Position numbers and translations under genes: made by a program. Below are positions 1-6,807 of a stretch of 49,129 nt of DNA, one piece after another; the first letter of the stretch is position 1, and the number at the start of each line of letters is the position of its first letter. A model generated the notes under the pieces. That model was not told the origin of the DNA, ran no database searches, and saw only the letters and a program-made list of their open reading frames with translations. The stretch is taken from the NCBI GenBank assembly GCA_937870825.1, contig CALMZO010000238.1, positions 1 through 49,129 on the forward strand, given 5' to 3'. Source of the stretch: an uncultured Chloroflexota bacterium (GTDB taxonomy: Bacteria > Chloroflexota > Anaerolineae > UBA4142 > SHND01).

Positions 1-339
1 GTACAACGTTTGCGGTTTGCCCGTGGTGATGGAAAGTGTTTCCGCGCTCAACACATTGCCCATGTACGGTTTGTAATCTTTCCGCAGCACCACATACGGT
101 TTGCTCAATTCAATCGAAAGGTGGTACGCGAGCGGAATACTTTTGGCTTCTGCCGTCACCAAAACATCGGCATCCACTTTTGCCAATTTTTTGGCGAGCC
201 CCCGCGCGGCGGCAGAAGTAATTTCGGTATCGCCCAACAAATTAAAAACGGCGATGCGTAATTGCGGGCTGACCGCGAACAAAGGCAAATGTCGCGTCAC
301 GCCTTCAATGCGAACGGTGTAGGTGTCTCGTTTGGACAT
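1..339 (-). CDS. Phosphoribosyltransferase family protein, 3' part missing (runs off left edge)
   Basis: The minus strand is open from an ATG at 339 to the window edge, giving the first 113 residues. It reads MSKRDTYTVRIEG, then LPLFAVSPQLRIAVFNLLGD, an 'ADVLVTAEAKSIPLAY' segment and 'YVVLRKDYKPYMG'. This order (hood region, then the EAK/IPL segment, then RKxxKPYM) is that of adenine/xanthine phosphoribosyltransferase-like proteins, which transfer a base to PRPP in purine salvage. The PRPP-binding loop (VDDVxxTG) would lie beyond the left edge and cannot be checked, so the base specificity is open. The next gene inward, an MFS transporter, lies 75 bases upstream on the same strand with a large inverted repeat between them. 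A purine-uptake link is possible but only an inference. Confidence 0.75.
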   Translation of the reverse strand, partial: MSKRDTYTVRIEGVTRHLPLFAVSPQLRIAVFNLLGDTEITSAAARGLAKKLAKVDADVLVTAEAKSIPLAYHLSIELSKPYVVLRKDYKPYMGNVLSAETLSITTGKPQTLY

Positions 340-348
340 AAAATTTTG

Positions 349-407
349 GACAGGATTTACAGGATTCGCAGGAAAGAGAAAATCTTGTGAATCCTGTAAA
401 TCCTGTC
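349..407. repeat. 19-bp perfect inverted repeat of the 'acaggatttacaggatt' type
   Basis: The arm gacaggatttacaggattc (349-367) is exactly complementary to gaatcctgtaaatcctgtc (389-407), with a 21-base loop. It fills the gap between the MFS gene stop (414) and the phosphoribosyltransferase start (339). No T-run follows it, so it looks more like a dispersed palindromic repeat than an intrinsic terminator. Within each arm the word 'caggatt' is itself nearly duplicated. Confidence 0.75.
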
Positions 408-413
408 GAATGC

Positions 414-1664
414 TTATTCCGCAGGTTCTGCGATTGCGTGCGCTTCGGCGCGCGGTGTTGGTACGAGAAAGAGCAAAATTGCTAACGTGACCATTGCAAA
501 AATCAAATTGCCGAGAAACGGCGCGTAAAAACCAAAGAGGTCGTACAACTGTCCGCCAATCAACGCACCGGGAAAACCAATCAGCCCGGTGAATCCCGCC
601 AGCTTGCCAAAAATTTCGCCGCGCCGCGCGGGTTCCACCGTTTGCGTCACGTACACATTGCGCGCAGGAACCCACGTCGCGGCAGTCAACGCGAAAATGC
701 TCATGGACGCGGCGAAAATTTCAAAACGCGTCTGCGTCATCCACAAGAGCATCAACGGCGGCGAGAGCGCTTCGGACAAAATCAAAATCGGGCGCGCGCC
801 CACGCGGTCCACCCAGCGCCCAATCGGAAACGAAGTCAACGCCCACGTAATCGAACTGACCGACGACAGGATGCCGAGCTGCTCGCCCGTGAAACCGTAT
901 GCGCGCGAAACGAGTCCGTACAAAAGTCCAAAGCCCATGCCCCACGCGAACGTGTCCATCCCCATCGCGACAAAAAACCAGCGCATGTCGCGCGGCGGAA
1001 CCCACGCGTGTTTCAAAAAATCAACGGCGCGTGCAGCAACAGAGCCCGTTTGCGCGGTGACGCGGGTTCGATTTTCGCGCAGGTATTTCCAAATCAAAAA
1101 AAACGCGATGAGTTCAAAGAGGATGGCGGCGGGAAAAATGAAGGTAAAGCCGAATTGGTCTGCCACGCGCCCCGCGAGAATCGGCACAACAATTCCCGGC
1201 GCAATCATCACAATCATCATCAATGAATACGCGCTGCCGCGTTGGCGCGCGCCCACTGCTTCGCCGACGAGCGCGGCGTTCACCGGCTGATACACTTGCG
1301 AAATGCCGAGCAGTAAAATTCCGGGCAGCACCGCAAGAAACGCGCCGAACCAACCCGCGACGGCGTACATTCCAAACGCGCCCATCGCGCACAACGACGC
1401 GCCGAGCAAAACGATTTTGCGCCCGCGTTGGTCGGCAATCCATCCGCCCCACGGATATGCGAGCGTTGGAATCAAGCCGCCGAACCCACTCAATGAATTC
1501 AACAAGCCCAACGTCGAAACACTCGCGCCGAGCGACAGCACGAACGGTTGAAACACGACGCCAATCATGCTTTGCTCAATGCCGCTAATAAAGGAACGCG
1601 CGACGACGGCAATCAAAGTCGTGTTGAGGGAAACGCGGGAACTGAGGGATGTCAGCATGGACAT
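414..1664 (-). CDS. MFS transporter
   Basis: A 416-residue, strongly hydrophobic protein with about 12 predicted membrane segments. The loop after the second or third helix reads GGWIADQRGRKIVLLGA, matching the major facilitator signature (G-x3-D-x-x-G-R/K-R-K/R). A second similar loop follows the central cytoplasmic region (FPIGRWVDRVGARPILI), as expected for the two-fold repeat of the family. The length is typical for the 12-helix drug/metabolite branch. The substrate cannot be read from the sequence. The start at 1664 (MSMLTSL...) has a second Met at residue 3. It has its own promoter at 1765-1793. The neighbour downstream is the phosphoribosyltransferase, separated by an inverted repeat. 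Confidence 0.88.
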   Translation of the reverse strand: MSMLTSLSSRVSLNTTLIAVVARSFISGIEQSMIGVVFQPFVLSLGASVSTLGLLNSLSGFGGLIPTLAYPWGGWIADQRGRKIVLLGASLCAMGAFGMYAVAGWFGAFLAVLPGILLLGISQVYQPVNAALVGEAVGARQRGSAYSLMMIVMIAPGIVVPILAGRVADQFGFTFIFPAAILFELIAFFLIWKYLRENRTRVTAQTGSVAARAVDFLKHAWVPPRDMRWFFVAMGMDTFAWGMGFGLLYGLVSRAYGFTGEQLGILSSVSSITWALTSFPIGRWVDRVGARPILILSEALSPPLMLLWMTQTRFEIFAASMSIFALTAATWVPARNVYVTQTVEPARRGEIFGKLAGFTGLIGFPGALIGGQLYDLFGFYAPFLGNLIFAMVTLAILLFLVPTPRAEAHAIAEPAE

Positions 1665-1699
1665 GGCGAGGGCAAATCGCGCACCGTCAAACGTGAAAC

Positions 1700-1735
1700 G
1701 TCAATCACAGATGGCAGATAGCCGATAGCGTACTG
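1700..1735. repeat. Word repeat 'gatggcagatagccgatagcg'
   Basis: The gap upstream of the MFS gene holds the imperfect tandem words 'agatggcagatag' and 'ccgatagcg'. The same words recur, in both orientations, in the gap before lon (about 6730-6805). Confidence 0.5.
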
Positions 1736-1764
1736 CGGCGCGCGTAACGGTACACGCGGAGAGC

Positions 1765-1793
1765 ATTATAACGGAAAGGAACATCCCTGTAAA
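1765..1793 (-). promoter_or_regulatory. Sigma70-type promoter for the MFS gene
   Basis: On the minus strand TTTACA (1793-1788) is followed after exactly 17 bases by TATAAT (1770-1765), about 100 bases upstream of the MFS start at 1664. The -35 end borders the T-tract of the preceding gene's terminator, so the two genes are separately transcribed. Confidence 0.65.
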
Positions 1794-1827
1794 AAGAAAA
1801 TTGGTTCATCTGTTATCGAGATGAACC
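1791..1827 (-). terminator. Intrinsic terminator of the secreted-protein gene
   Basis: A 9-bp stem, ggttcatct (1803-1811) with agatgaacc (1819-1827), has a 7-base loop. On the minus strand it is followed by a T-rich run (complement of the A-run at 1791-1800). It lies 14 bases past the stop of the gene at 1842. Confidence 0.75.
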
Positions 1828-1841
1828 GATTGTTTGAAACT

Positions 1842-2351
1842 TTATGGAAGAACCGTGAAATGTCGAACGGCACTGCGCGGTCCACAAACCTTACGAAAGC
1901 AGCCCGTCACGCGCCATCTGTATTTGCCGGGTTTCAGATACGTGAGCTCTAGCTTGTTGCCTATCCAATCATCCCACGCATGAACTATTTTCCGACTCGG
2001 CATATCTTGGCGAATTCGTATCCGAAAACGCAACGCACAATTCGCTTTTGACCAACGCAGTGCAATATCATCCGAGTGTACCATCGCACCATCGGCAGGA
2101 GCTTTCAACTTTGGCACGGCGGGAACTTGTCCTTCGCACGGATGCGGAGTTGGGACAGGTGGACGTGTAGTAGGCGGGAGAGTCGGTGAAGGCGCGGTTG
2201 TAGGTAGAGCGAGAGTCGTCGTCACGGTTGCGGTTTGAGTGACGAGTCCTCTCTGCGTCGTGCTTGGTCTGCGCGCAAACGCTGTATTTGACGCCAATGC
2301 GAGGACGAGGATAAAAACACTTATTCCTGCAAAAATGGAAAATTTTTTCAT
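1842..2351 (-). CDS. Secreted protein with Thr/Pro-rich linker and Ig/fibronectin-like C-terminal domain
   Basis: From ATG 2351 the protein begins MKKFSIFAGISVFILVLALA and has a cleavage-like site NTAFA before RR, a classical signal peptide. A Thr/Pro-rich linker follows (residues about 30-80, with runs such as TTAPSPTLPPTTRPP). The C-terminal part, about 85 residues, has the beta-sandwich pattern 'LKAPADGAMV...IALRWSKANCALRFRIRIRQ...YLKPGKYRWRVTGC', typical of fibronectin-III-like domains, with paired cysteines. The reading frame extends 15 codons further upstream (to 2396), but those residues are charged and precede the signal peptide, so I chose the internal Met. Function unknown; probably an exported surface-associated protein. 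Confidence 0.7.
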   Translation of the reverse strand: MKKFSIFAGISVFILVLALASNTAFARRPSTTQRGLVTQTATVTTTLALPTTAPSPTLPPTTRPPVPTPHPCEGQVPAVPKLKAPADGAMVHSDDIALRWSKANCALRFRIRIRQDMPSRKIVHAWDDWIGNKLELTYLKPGKYRWRVTGCFRKVCGPRSAVRHFTVLP

Positions 2352-2356
2352 GCGAC

Positions 2357-2560
2357 TTATTTGAATTTGCGTAATCCTATCGTTTCCATACTCCAAAACG
2401 GGTCATAGTCTCCAAGGTTAGGCATTGTGATGAATTCTTCCCACCTAATTCCCTTTTCCTTGTGCTGTTCATACACGAGCGTTGCCATTACATCAACGCG
2501 AAAAACGCGCGGATCTTTTAGTAATTGTTGATACCCTTCGGACGCTATATCACAAGTAAA
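2357..2560 (-). pseudogene. Possible remnant of a coding region (open frame without a start)
   Basis: The gap between two annotated genes has a 67-codon open frame ending at TAA 2359-2357. It reads with protein-like composition: YQQLLKDPRVFRVDVMATL, then YEQHKEKGIRWEEFITMPN and LGDYDPFWSMETIGLRKFK. The only ATG, at 2488, would give 43 residues. There is no obvious ribosome site. The start of the frame overlaps the end of the upstream membrane-protein gene (stop at 2550) in a different frame. It could be the tail of a decayed gene or a genuine 43-residue gene. I do not recognise a family. Confidence 0.35.
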
Positions 2561-2849
2561 TCAACCACTGCACGATTCCATACAAAACGATCAATCCAAG
2601 AGCAAGCTCACCAAGCAGAAACCCTGCCAGCGCCGTCTTTGATCGTTCCGCGCGAAAAGCTTGTGCGCCGATCAAAGTACCAATCAATGCAGAGACAATC
2701 GTTACTGCCAACAGAATCCAGAGGATCCAAAAGCTTGTAGCTGCAGGGAAAATTCTTACGAGAGGGATGATGGAAAATTCGGCAACAAGTGCGACAAACG
2801 AAAAGAAGATCGTAAGATAGCGAGGATTCCTAATTGCTGAGAGCTGCAT
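2550..2849 (-). CDS. Small membrane protein, function unknown
   Basis: 99 residues with three clear hydrophobic stretches: YLTIFFSFVALVAEFSII (about residues 11-28), a long one around SFWILWILLAVTIVSALIGT, and ALAGFLLGELALGLIVLYGI near the C-terminus. A short Arg-rich loop (QAFRAERSKT) sits between helices 2 and 3. No family recognised. It shares its strand with the secreted proteins on either side. The 62-base gap upstream is largely occupied by a 17-bp inverted repeat, so it is uncertain whether it is co-transcribed with the next gene. Confidence 0.55.
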   Translation of the reverse strand: MQLSAIRNPRYLTIFFSFVALVAEFSIIPLVRIFPAATSFWILWILLAVTIVSALIGTLIGAQAFRAERSKTALAGFLLGELALGLIVLYGIVQWLIYL

Positions 2850-2862
2850 TTGGGATGTTGGA

Positions 2863-2899
2863 ATGCGGTGTAGGCAAACTTGGTTTGCCTACACCGCAT
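2863..2899. repeat. 17-bp perfect hairpin (atgcggtgtaggcaaac)
   Basis: Arm atgcggtgtaggcaaac (2863-2879) pairs perfectly with gtttgcctacaccgcat (2883-2899) around a 3-base loop. It has no T-tract on either strand, so it is a REP-like palindromic unit that could still act as a terminator or RNA-stabilising stem for the gene at 2912-3580. Confidence 0.7.
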
Positions 2900-2911
2900 C
2901 CTTTCATGATG

Positions 2912-3580
2912 TTAGTTGTTGTCGTGCAGTTTCAATGCGTTTCGAACCGCTTGGACGCCGCCCGCTGTTGACACACCTGTATCGCCAATGCAAAGATAGA
3001 CGTAACCACTCGTTGTGGTGCCCTTACCGCTGATCCCGCCATAATTTATTTGATACCATGTCAGCATGGCATCAACGGCCGTAACTCCTGCAAAACTACG
3101 CAGACTGTCAGGATTTGTTATTGAATAGGGAAACAGGACGACGAAAGTGTAATCGATATCTGGATCGGTTCCATCGCAATATTTATCTTGAAATGCATTC
3201 GTCACGGACCGCAGCGTCTTACCAATTGCGGAGAAAGGCACACGCTCGATGAGTTGCTTCCATGACGCGAGGGCAGCTCCCATGGATTCGCCATGTGATA
3301 GGTGTTGGTTGTTTTCTGTTTCTTCGCGTAACTTTTCGAGCAACCCCCTTTGGGCAGCTAGTTCTTCAAAGACCTGCGCTTTATCTTTGTCCGAAAGAGT
3401 TTTATAACAGGAGCGAATGAATTTCTCTTTCTCTTGGGAAAGGATCATTGTCGCAATCGTCTTAATTCTTCTTGACGTCGACTGTTTTTCGCAATTTGGA
3501 CTTGCTGCACTTGCATCCGACACAAGGGCAAGCGTAAACACGAGAAGCAACCCTGTCACCACTATTATTTTCTGATACAT
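2912..3580 (-). CDS. Secreted protein of unknown function
   Basis: 222 residues with a signal peptide (MYQKIIVVTGLLLVFTLAL, then VSDASAA). The next section (residues 30-110) is highly charged and helical, e.g. SQEKEKFIRSCYKTLSDKDK and GLLEKLREETENNQHL. The C-terminal half is mixed, with Tyr/Gly-rich strands (YTFVVLFPYSITN, GKGTTTSGYVYLC). Four Cys residues (CEKQ, SCYK, YCDG, LCIG) could form disulphides. The start has a good ribosome site (AGGGGG about 6 bases before ATG). I recognise no family. Upstream, 3581-3679 carries no recognisable element and separates it from the two-component operon. Confidence 0.6.
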   Translation of the reverse strand: MYQKIIVVTGLLLVFTLALVSDASAASPNCEKQSTSRRIKTIATMILSQEKEKFIRSCYKTLSDKDKAQVFEELAAQRGLLEKLREETENNQHLSHGESMGAALASWKQLIERVPFSAIGKTLRSVTNAFQDKYCDGTDPDIDYTFVVLFPYSITNPDSLRSFAGVTAVDAMLTWYQINYGGISGKGTTTSGYVYLCIGDTGVSTAGGVQAVRNALKLHDNN

Positions 3581-3679
3581 TTGGAATCCCCCTTGACTTT
3601 GCTTCGTACGACAATCAAGATAGCGAATTCGTAACGCAATGCCAATGGGGAACTCCCCACACTTTCCATAGGCTTTTCC

Positions 3680-4303
3680 CTACCCCCACCCCTCCCTCAC
3701 CACCCGCGCGGCTATCTCTGCGCGTGATTTCACCTCCCACTTTTCAAAGACACTCGAGATATGCTTTTCGACTGTCTTGTCGCTTATCGCGAGCTCGTTG
3801 GCAATCTCTTTGTTTGTCATCCCTCGCGCAATGCGTTGCACAATTTGTTTTTCGCGTTCCGTGAGCGCGTTCCGCTTCATTTCTGATATGGGATATAGTT
3901 TTGCAATTTGACGGGAAACCTTCAGACTGAAATGTGCTTCCCCGCGCGCCGCTGCGCGCACGGCTTCAACAATCCGTTCCGGCGCTTCCTCTTTCAACAA
4001 ATAGCCAACCGCATCGGCTTCCAACATTCCGCGTACATAGCGTTCCTCCGCATACGAACTCAATGCCAGCACCCGCGTCGGTATTCCACGCTCTTTTATT
4101 TCGGCTGCAACTTGAACTCCAACTAACGTTGGCAATTGACAATCAATCACCGCAACATCGGGACGCAGCATCTCAATTTGCGCGAGCGCGTCCTTGCCAT
4201 CGCCGCTTTCGCCAACCACGCGAATATCCGATGCTTGCTCCAGCAACACGCGCAAACCGAAACGGAGCGGCGGATGGTCATCGGCGAGGAAAACGCGAAT
4301 CAT
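3680..4303 (-). CDS. NarL/FixJ-family response regulator
   Basis: 207 residues: an N-terminal receiver (1-115) with the acidic pair D8-D9, phosphoacceptor D54 (AVIDCQLP) and conserved K104 (GYLLKEEAP), then a LuxR-type helix-turn-helix (about 147-200; LTEREKQIVQRIARGMTNKE...ISDKTVEKHISSVFEK). All phosphorelay residues are present. It is the last gene of an operon; its ATG overlaps the stop of the glycosidase-like gene by 4 bases (ATGA, 4300-4303). Its natural partner is the histidine kinase at 5744-6589 in the same operon. Targets are not visible. Confidence 0.9.
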   Translation of the reverse strand: MIRVFLADDHPPLRFGLRVLLEQASDIRVVGESGDGKDALAQIEMLRPDVAVIDCQLPTLVGVQVAAEIKERGIPTRVLALSSYAEERYVRGMLEADAVGYLLKEEAPERIVEAVRAAARGEAHFSLKVSRQIAKLYPISEMKRNALTEREKQIVQRIARGMTNKEIANELAISDKTVEKHISSVFEKWEVKSRAEIAARVVREGWG

Positions 4304-5139
4304 TTTTTCAACAGCTCCTCAAACTCCTCCGCCGCGTCGTACACACGCCCAACCCCTTTGGTCAAAATGTACCCGTCCCACCGTCCATCAGGCGATTCAT
4401 CAAAATCCAAGAACCAGCATAACGCTTGCACTTGTGGCTCCGCATTGATGACTTGGTACGCGTTCGCGAGCCAGCCGCGTGGATAATTTTGTGCCGGTGG
4501 AATTCCTTCATCTGGCGTAAATGTATTTGTCGCATTGATGTACACAGGCAGCCCGCGCGTCGTAGGATACGCGTTGATAATGTCGAGCCAGTCGCGATAA
4601 ATGCGAAAGCCCGCTTGCGCGCCATTCCATTCCGCGCGCGGCAAATCGAAACGCGGCTCATCAGCCGCCGCGCGTCCGTTCAATTCCGGCGCGTTCGGAC
4701 GCCCAAACGCGTTCACCGCAAAACCATCGGGCGCAGTCAGCGCAAAACCCCCTTCTGTTTTCGCGCGCGCGGTTTCATCGAGCAGCGCAACCAACGTGTT
4801 CATGTAATTCAACCACGGAGCGTCAATTTGGTATGTTCTTGCGCCATCCTGTTCCGTTTTGAAAGGACGCACCGGTCCGACCAAAACGCGCATGCGCGAA
4901 TTTTCTTGGCGCACCACTTGAATGACATTGTCCGTTCGACTCAGAGTTTCACCATACCCATTAAACACGCGCGCATACCATTGCGGCGAAAGCGGTGGCA
5001 AATTTGGCGCGAGAGAATTACTTGCATTGTCATTAAAGCCGCTGCCGATGATGTAGCCATAAACAGTTTGCAAACGTTCATCCCGTGCCAGGCGCCGCGC
5101 ATAATTCAGATATTGATTCAGCGCGACATTATCATTCAC
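4300..5139 (-). CDS. Glycosidase-like (TIM-barrel type) domain protein, possibly the C-terminal part of a split gene
   Basis: 279 residues from a GTG at 5139 whose GTGA overlaps the stop of the upstream gene. Segments such as YIIGSGFNDNASN, WYARVFNGYGETLSRTDNV, MRVLVGPVRPFKTE, GFRIYRDWLDIINAYPTT, PVYINATNTF and VQALCWFLDFDESPDGRWDG form the alternating beta-strand/helix pattern of a TIM-barrel glycoside hydrolase-like fold. No catalytic Glu pair can be assigned with certainty. There is no signal peptide of its own, while the upstream ORF has one and ends in what looks like the first barrel strand (LRTLVRVDYAPDK). This suggests that the two were one secreted protein now separated by a frameshift, or two coupled subunits. 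Confidence 0.7.
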   Translation of the reverse strand: MNDNVALNQYLNYARRLARDERLQTVYGYIIGSGFNDNASNSLAPNLPPLSPQWYARVFNGYGETLSRTDNVIQVVRQENSRMRVLVGPVRPFKTEQDGARTYQIDAPWLNYMNTLVALLDETARAKTEGGFALTAPDGFAVNAFGRPNAPELNGRAAADEPRFDLPRAEWNGAQAGFRIYRDWLDIINAYPTTRGLPVYINATNTFTPDEGIPPAQNYPRGWLANAYQVINAEPQVQALCWFLDFDESPDGRWDGYILTKGVGRVYDAAEEFEELLKK

Positions 5140-5747
5140 AGGAGGCAGGGTTTGTCCGGGGCATAATCCACACGCACCAAGGTCCGCAAATTTTGACGCG
5201 TTGCGTCATGAACTTGTTGTGCCAATTCATCAATGCCGCGCGCTCTGTCCTCCGCCAACGTCGCATGTGTAACCAAAACATTCCAGCCGCTTTTGCCGCG
5301 CCAATTGCGCGCAGGATTCGCAGCGACGGCACAGAGTTTTGTGGGGAGTGGCTGCGTGTCTTGGATTGTTTCATTTGCTCCAAAGCTAAAACGCGCGCGC
5401 TCCCTGCAACCAATGTGACAATCATAGTAAAACAAGATTGTCCCTCGAAGCGCGTCCGGCGCAAGCACCCAACGCCACGTAACCGTTCCGCCTGCGTTTT
5501 CTCGCCAGTCCGTTGGCTCTTGCAAAAGCCCATGGCTCGCAACACCCACATTCGACCACGCGTGATTATCCGTTATATACAATTCCGTCGCTTGCGCGTT
5601 GGCTTGAACACGGACTTGGGGAAAGACAAAACTATCCGTCGCGCCGAGCGGCGCAAGAATCACTTGCCCGCGCGCCGGCAAGAGCGCAAATGCAGCAATC
5701 AAAAAAACACACAGCAAAAGAAACAAGAAAAGGCGACGATAGCTCAC
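5136..5747 (-). CDS. Secreted protein, N-terminal partner of the glycosidase-like protein
   Basis: 203 residues from GTG 5747 (overlapping the kinase stop, GTGA). Signal peptide: MSYRRLFLFLLLCVFLIAAF, cleaved probably near LLPARGQ. The following 110 residues are beta-rich (VFPQVRVQANAQATELYITD; GGTVTWRWVLAPDALRGT; YYDCHIGCRERARFSF), resembling an immunoglobulin-like sandwich with a Cys pair. From about residue 150 the sequence becomes barrel-like (GWNVLVTHATLAEDRA, ..., NLRTLVRVDYAPDK) and then stops, exactly where the next ORF continues the same fold. It therefore probably belongs to one extracytoplasmic protein of about 480 residues with the next gene. In this operon it could act as the kinase's extracytoplasmic sensor or as its regulated enzyme. 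Confidence 0.65.
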   Translation of the reverse strand: MSYRRLFLFLLLCVFLIAAFALLPARGQVILAPLGATDSFVFPQVRVQANAQATELYITDNHAWSNVGVASHGLLQEPTDWRENAGGTVTWRWVLAPDALRGTILFYYDCHIGCRERARFSFGANETIQDTQPLPTKLCAVAANPARNWRGKSGWNVLVTHATLAEDRARGIDELAQQVHDATRQNLRTLVRVDYAPDKPCLL

Positions 5748-6589
5748 GCTTGATGCTCCATCTCAACCGCCATCGCTAACACAAAGCGCATCCGCGTTCC
5801 CAGGTCTGCGCCGTCCGTCTTGCTCTCGATTTCCAACTGGCTCTCATGCAAGCGCAAAATGGTATCCACCAATGTCAAGCCCAAACCACTGCCGACCGTT
5901 TGTTCGCGGGTGGCTCGATAAAAACGACGCTTGAGCTGGGGCAAATGTTCAGCCGCAATTCCCGGACCTGTATCACGCACAACACAAATGATTTGTTGTT
6001 GCGCCTTATCGCGTTCCAGCGAAATCGTCACGCGGTCTTGCGGACGAGAGTATTTGAGCGCGTTGTCGAGCAAATTCAGCAAAACCTGTTTAAGTCGAAA
6101 TTCATCTCCCTTGACCCACATTTGATTTGAGTCGGCTTGAAGCGTTAGCGTCATCCGCCGTTCTGCCGCGCGCGGGCTTGATTCTGCCACCACATCGCCT
6201 GCCAGCGCGTACAGGTTCACCGGACGACGCATGGAAACGCCATGCGTTTCCAACTCACCCAATTCCAAGATATTGTTCACCATTTGCGACATGCGTCGCG
6301 CTTCGGCTTGCAGCAAGCGAATGGATTCTTGTTTGGTTTCGTTTGGAACTGTCGAACTGCGTTGGATTTCGAGGTGGGTCAGCAGAACGGCGAGTGGAGT
6401 ACGCAGCTCGTGCGCGAGGTCTGTTAGAAAGGGACGCAATTGAGATTCGGAGCCGTCGGGGGAGGATAAAGTGGAAAGGGGAAAACGATTGCGCCAGAAG
6501 CGGCGGTCAAGCCAAATGGCAGCCAGCGCAGCGAACGCAAGTACCAACAGAATAAAAGTGAGAACGATGCGCAAATCCAGCGCTAGCAT
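5744..6589 (-). CDS. Sensor histidine kinase (HisKA + HATPase)
   Basis: 281 residues. One N-terminal membrane helix (about residues 7-27), then a short linker and HisKA with phospho-accepting H60 (FLTDLAHELRTPLAVLL). The ATPase domain has an N box (NLLDNALKYSRPQ), a G1 box (VVRDTGPGIA) and a G2-like box (VGSGLGLTLVD). It lacks any sizeable extracytoplasmic sensor domain, so it probably depends on a partner for sensing. The secreted products of the next genes are the obvious candidates. It is the first gene of the operon. Pairing of a HisKA kinase with a NarL-type regulator is less common than with OmpR types. Confidence 0.88.
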   Translation of the reverse strand: MLALDLRIVLTFILLVLAFAALAAIWLDRRFWRNRFPLSTLSSPDGSESQLRPFLTDLAHELRTPLAVLLTHLEIQRSSTVPNETKQESIRLLQAEARRMSQMVNNILELGELETHGVSMRRPVNLYALAGDVVAESSPRAAERRMTLTLQADSNQMWVKGDEFRLKQVLLNLLDNALKYSRPQDRVTISLERDKAQQQIICVVRDTGPGIAAEHLPQLKRRFYRATREQTVGSGLGLTLVDTILRLHESQLEIESKTDGADLGTRMRFVLAMAVEMEHQA

Positions 6590-6615
6590 GCATCCCCCAA
6601 ATTGAATCTACAAAG

Positions 6616-6624
6616 ATTATAGCA
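6616..6624 (-). promoter_or_regulatory. Extended -10 promoter of the two-component operon
   Basis: On the minus strand TGCTATAAT (6624-6616) is a perfect extended -10 element, about 27 bases upstream of the kinase start. No good -35 hexamer is visible, as expected for an extended -10 promoter. Confidence 0.55.
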
Positions 6625-6729
6625 GAAATCGTTCGCGTAACTTTTTTGGTACGGAACGTACTTGAGCCACGTTATAAAGAGTACTCAATTTTCTTTTGCC
6701 ATTTCCCCCTCGCTATGCTAATATCGTTT

Positions 6730-6805
6730 AGCAAATGGCAGATAGCGAATGGCATGTGGCTATTCGCTATTTGCTATCCGCTATCTGCCATCTGCCATTT
6801 GCCAC
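6730..6805. repeat. Inverted word repeat before lon
   Basis: The left words gcaaatggcagatagcg (from 6731) are mirrored by ctatctgccatctgccatttgc (ending about 6802), with the middle filled by 'attcgctatttgctatc' variants. The same words occur at 1700-1735. The lon frame can be read through this repeat from 6646, which would add an implausible 54-residue extension. Confidence 0.6.
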
Positions 6806-6807
6806 AC

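Noticed and set aside
4426..5166. A 246-codon plus-strand frame over the glycosidase-like gene
   Set aside because: Arg/Ile/His-rich with no motif; the minus-strand genes are joined by characteristic 4-base overlaps with recognisable kinase and regulator neighbours.
6646..6807. A 54-residue upstream extension of Lon
   Set aside because: It reads through the inverted word repeat; the homologous part of Lon starts after 6808.
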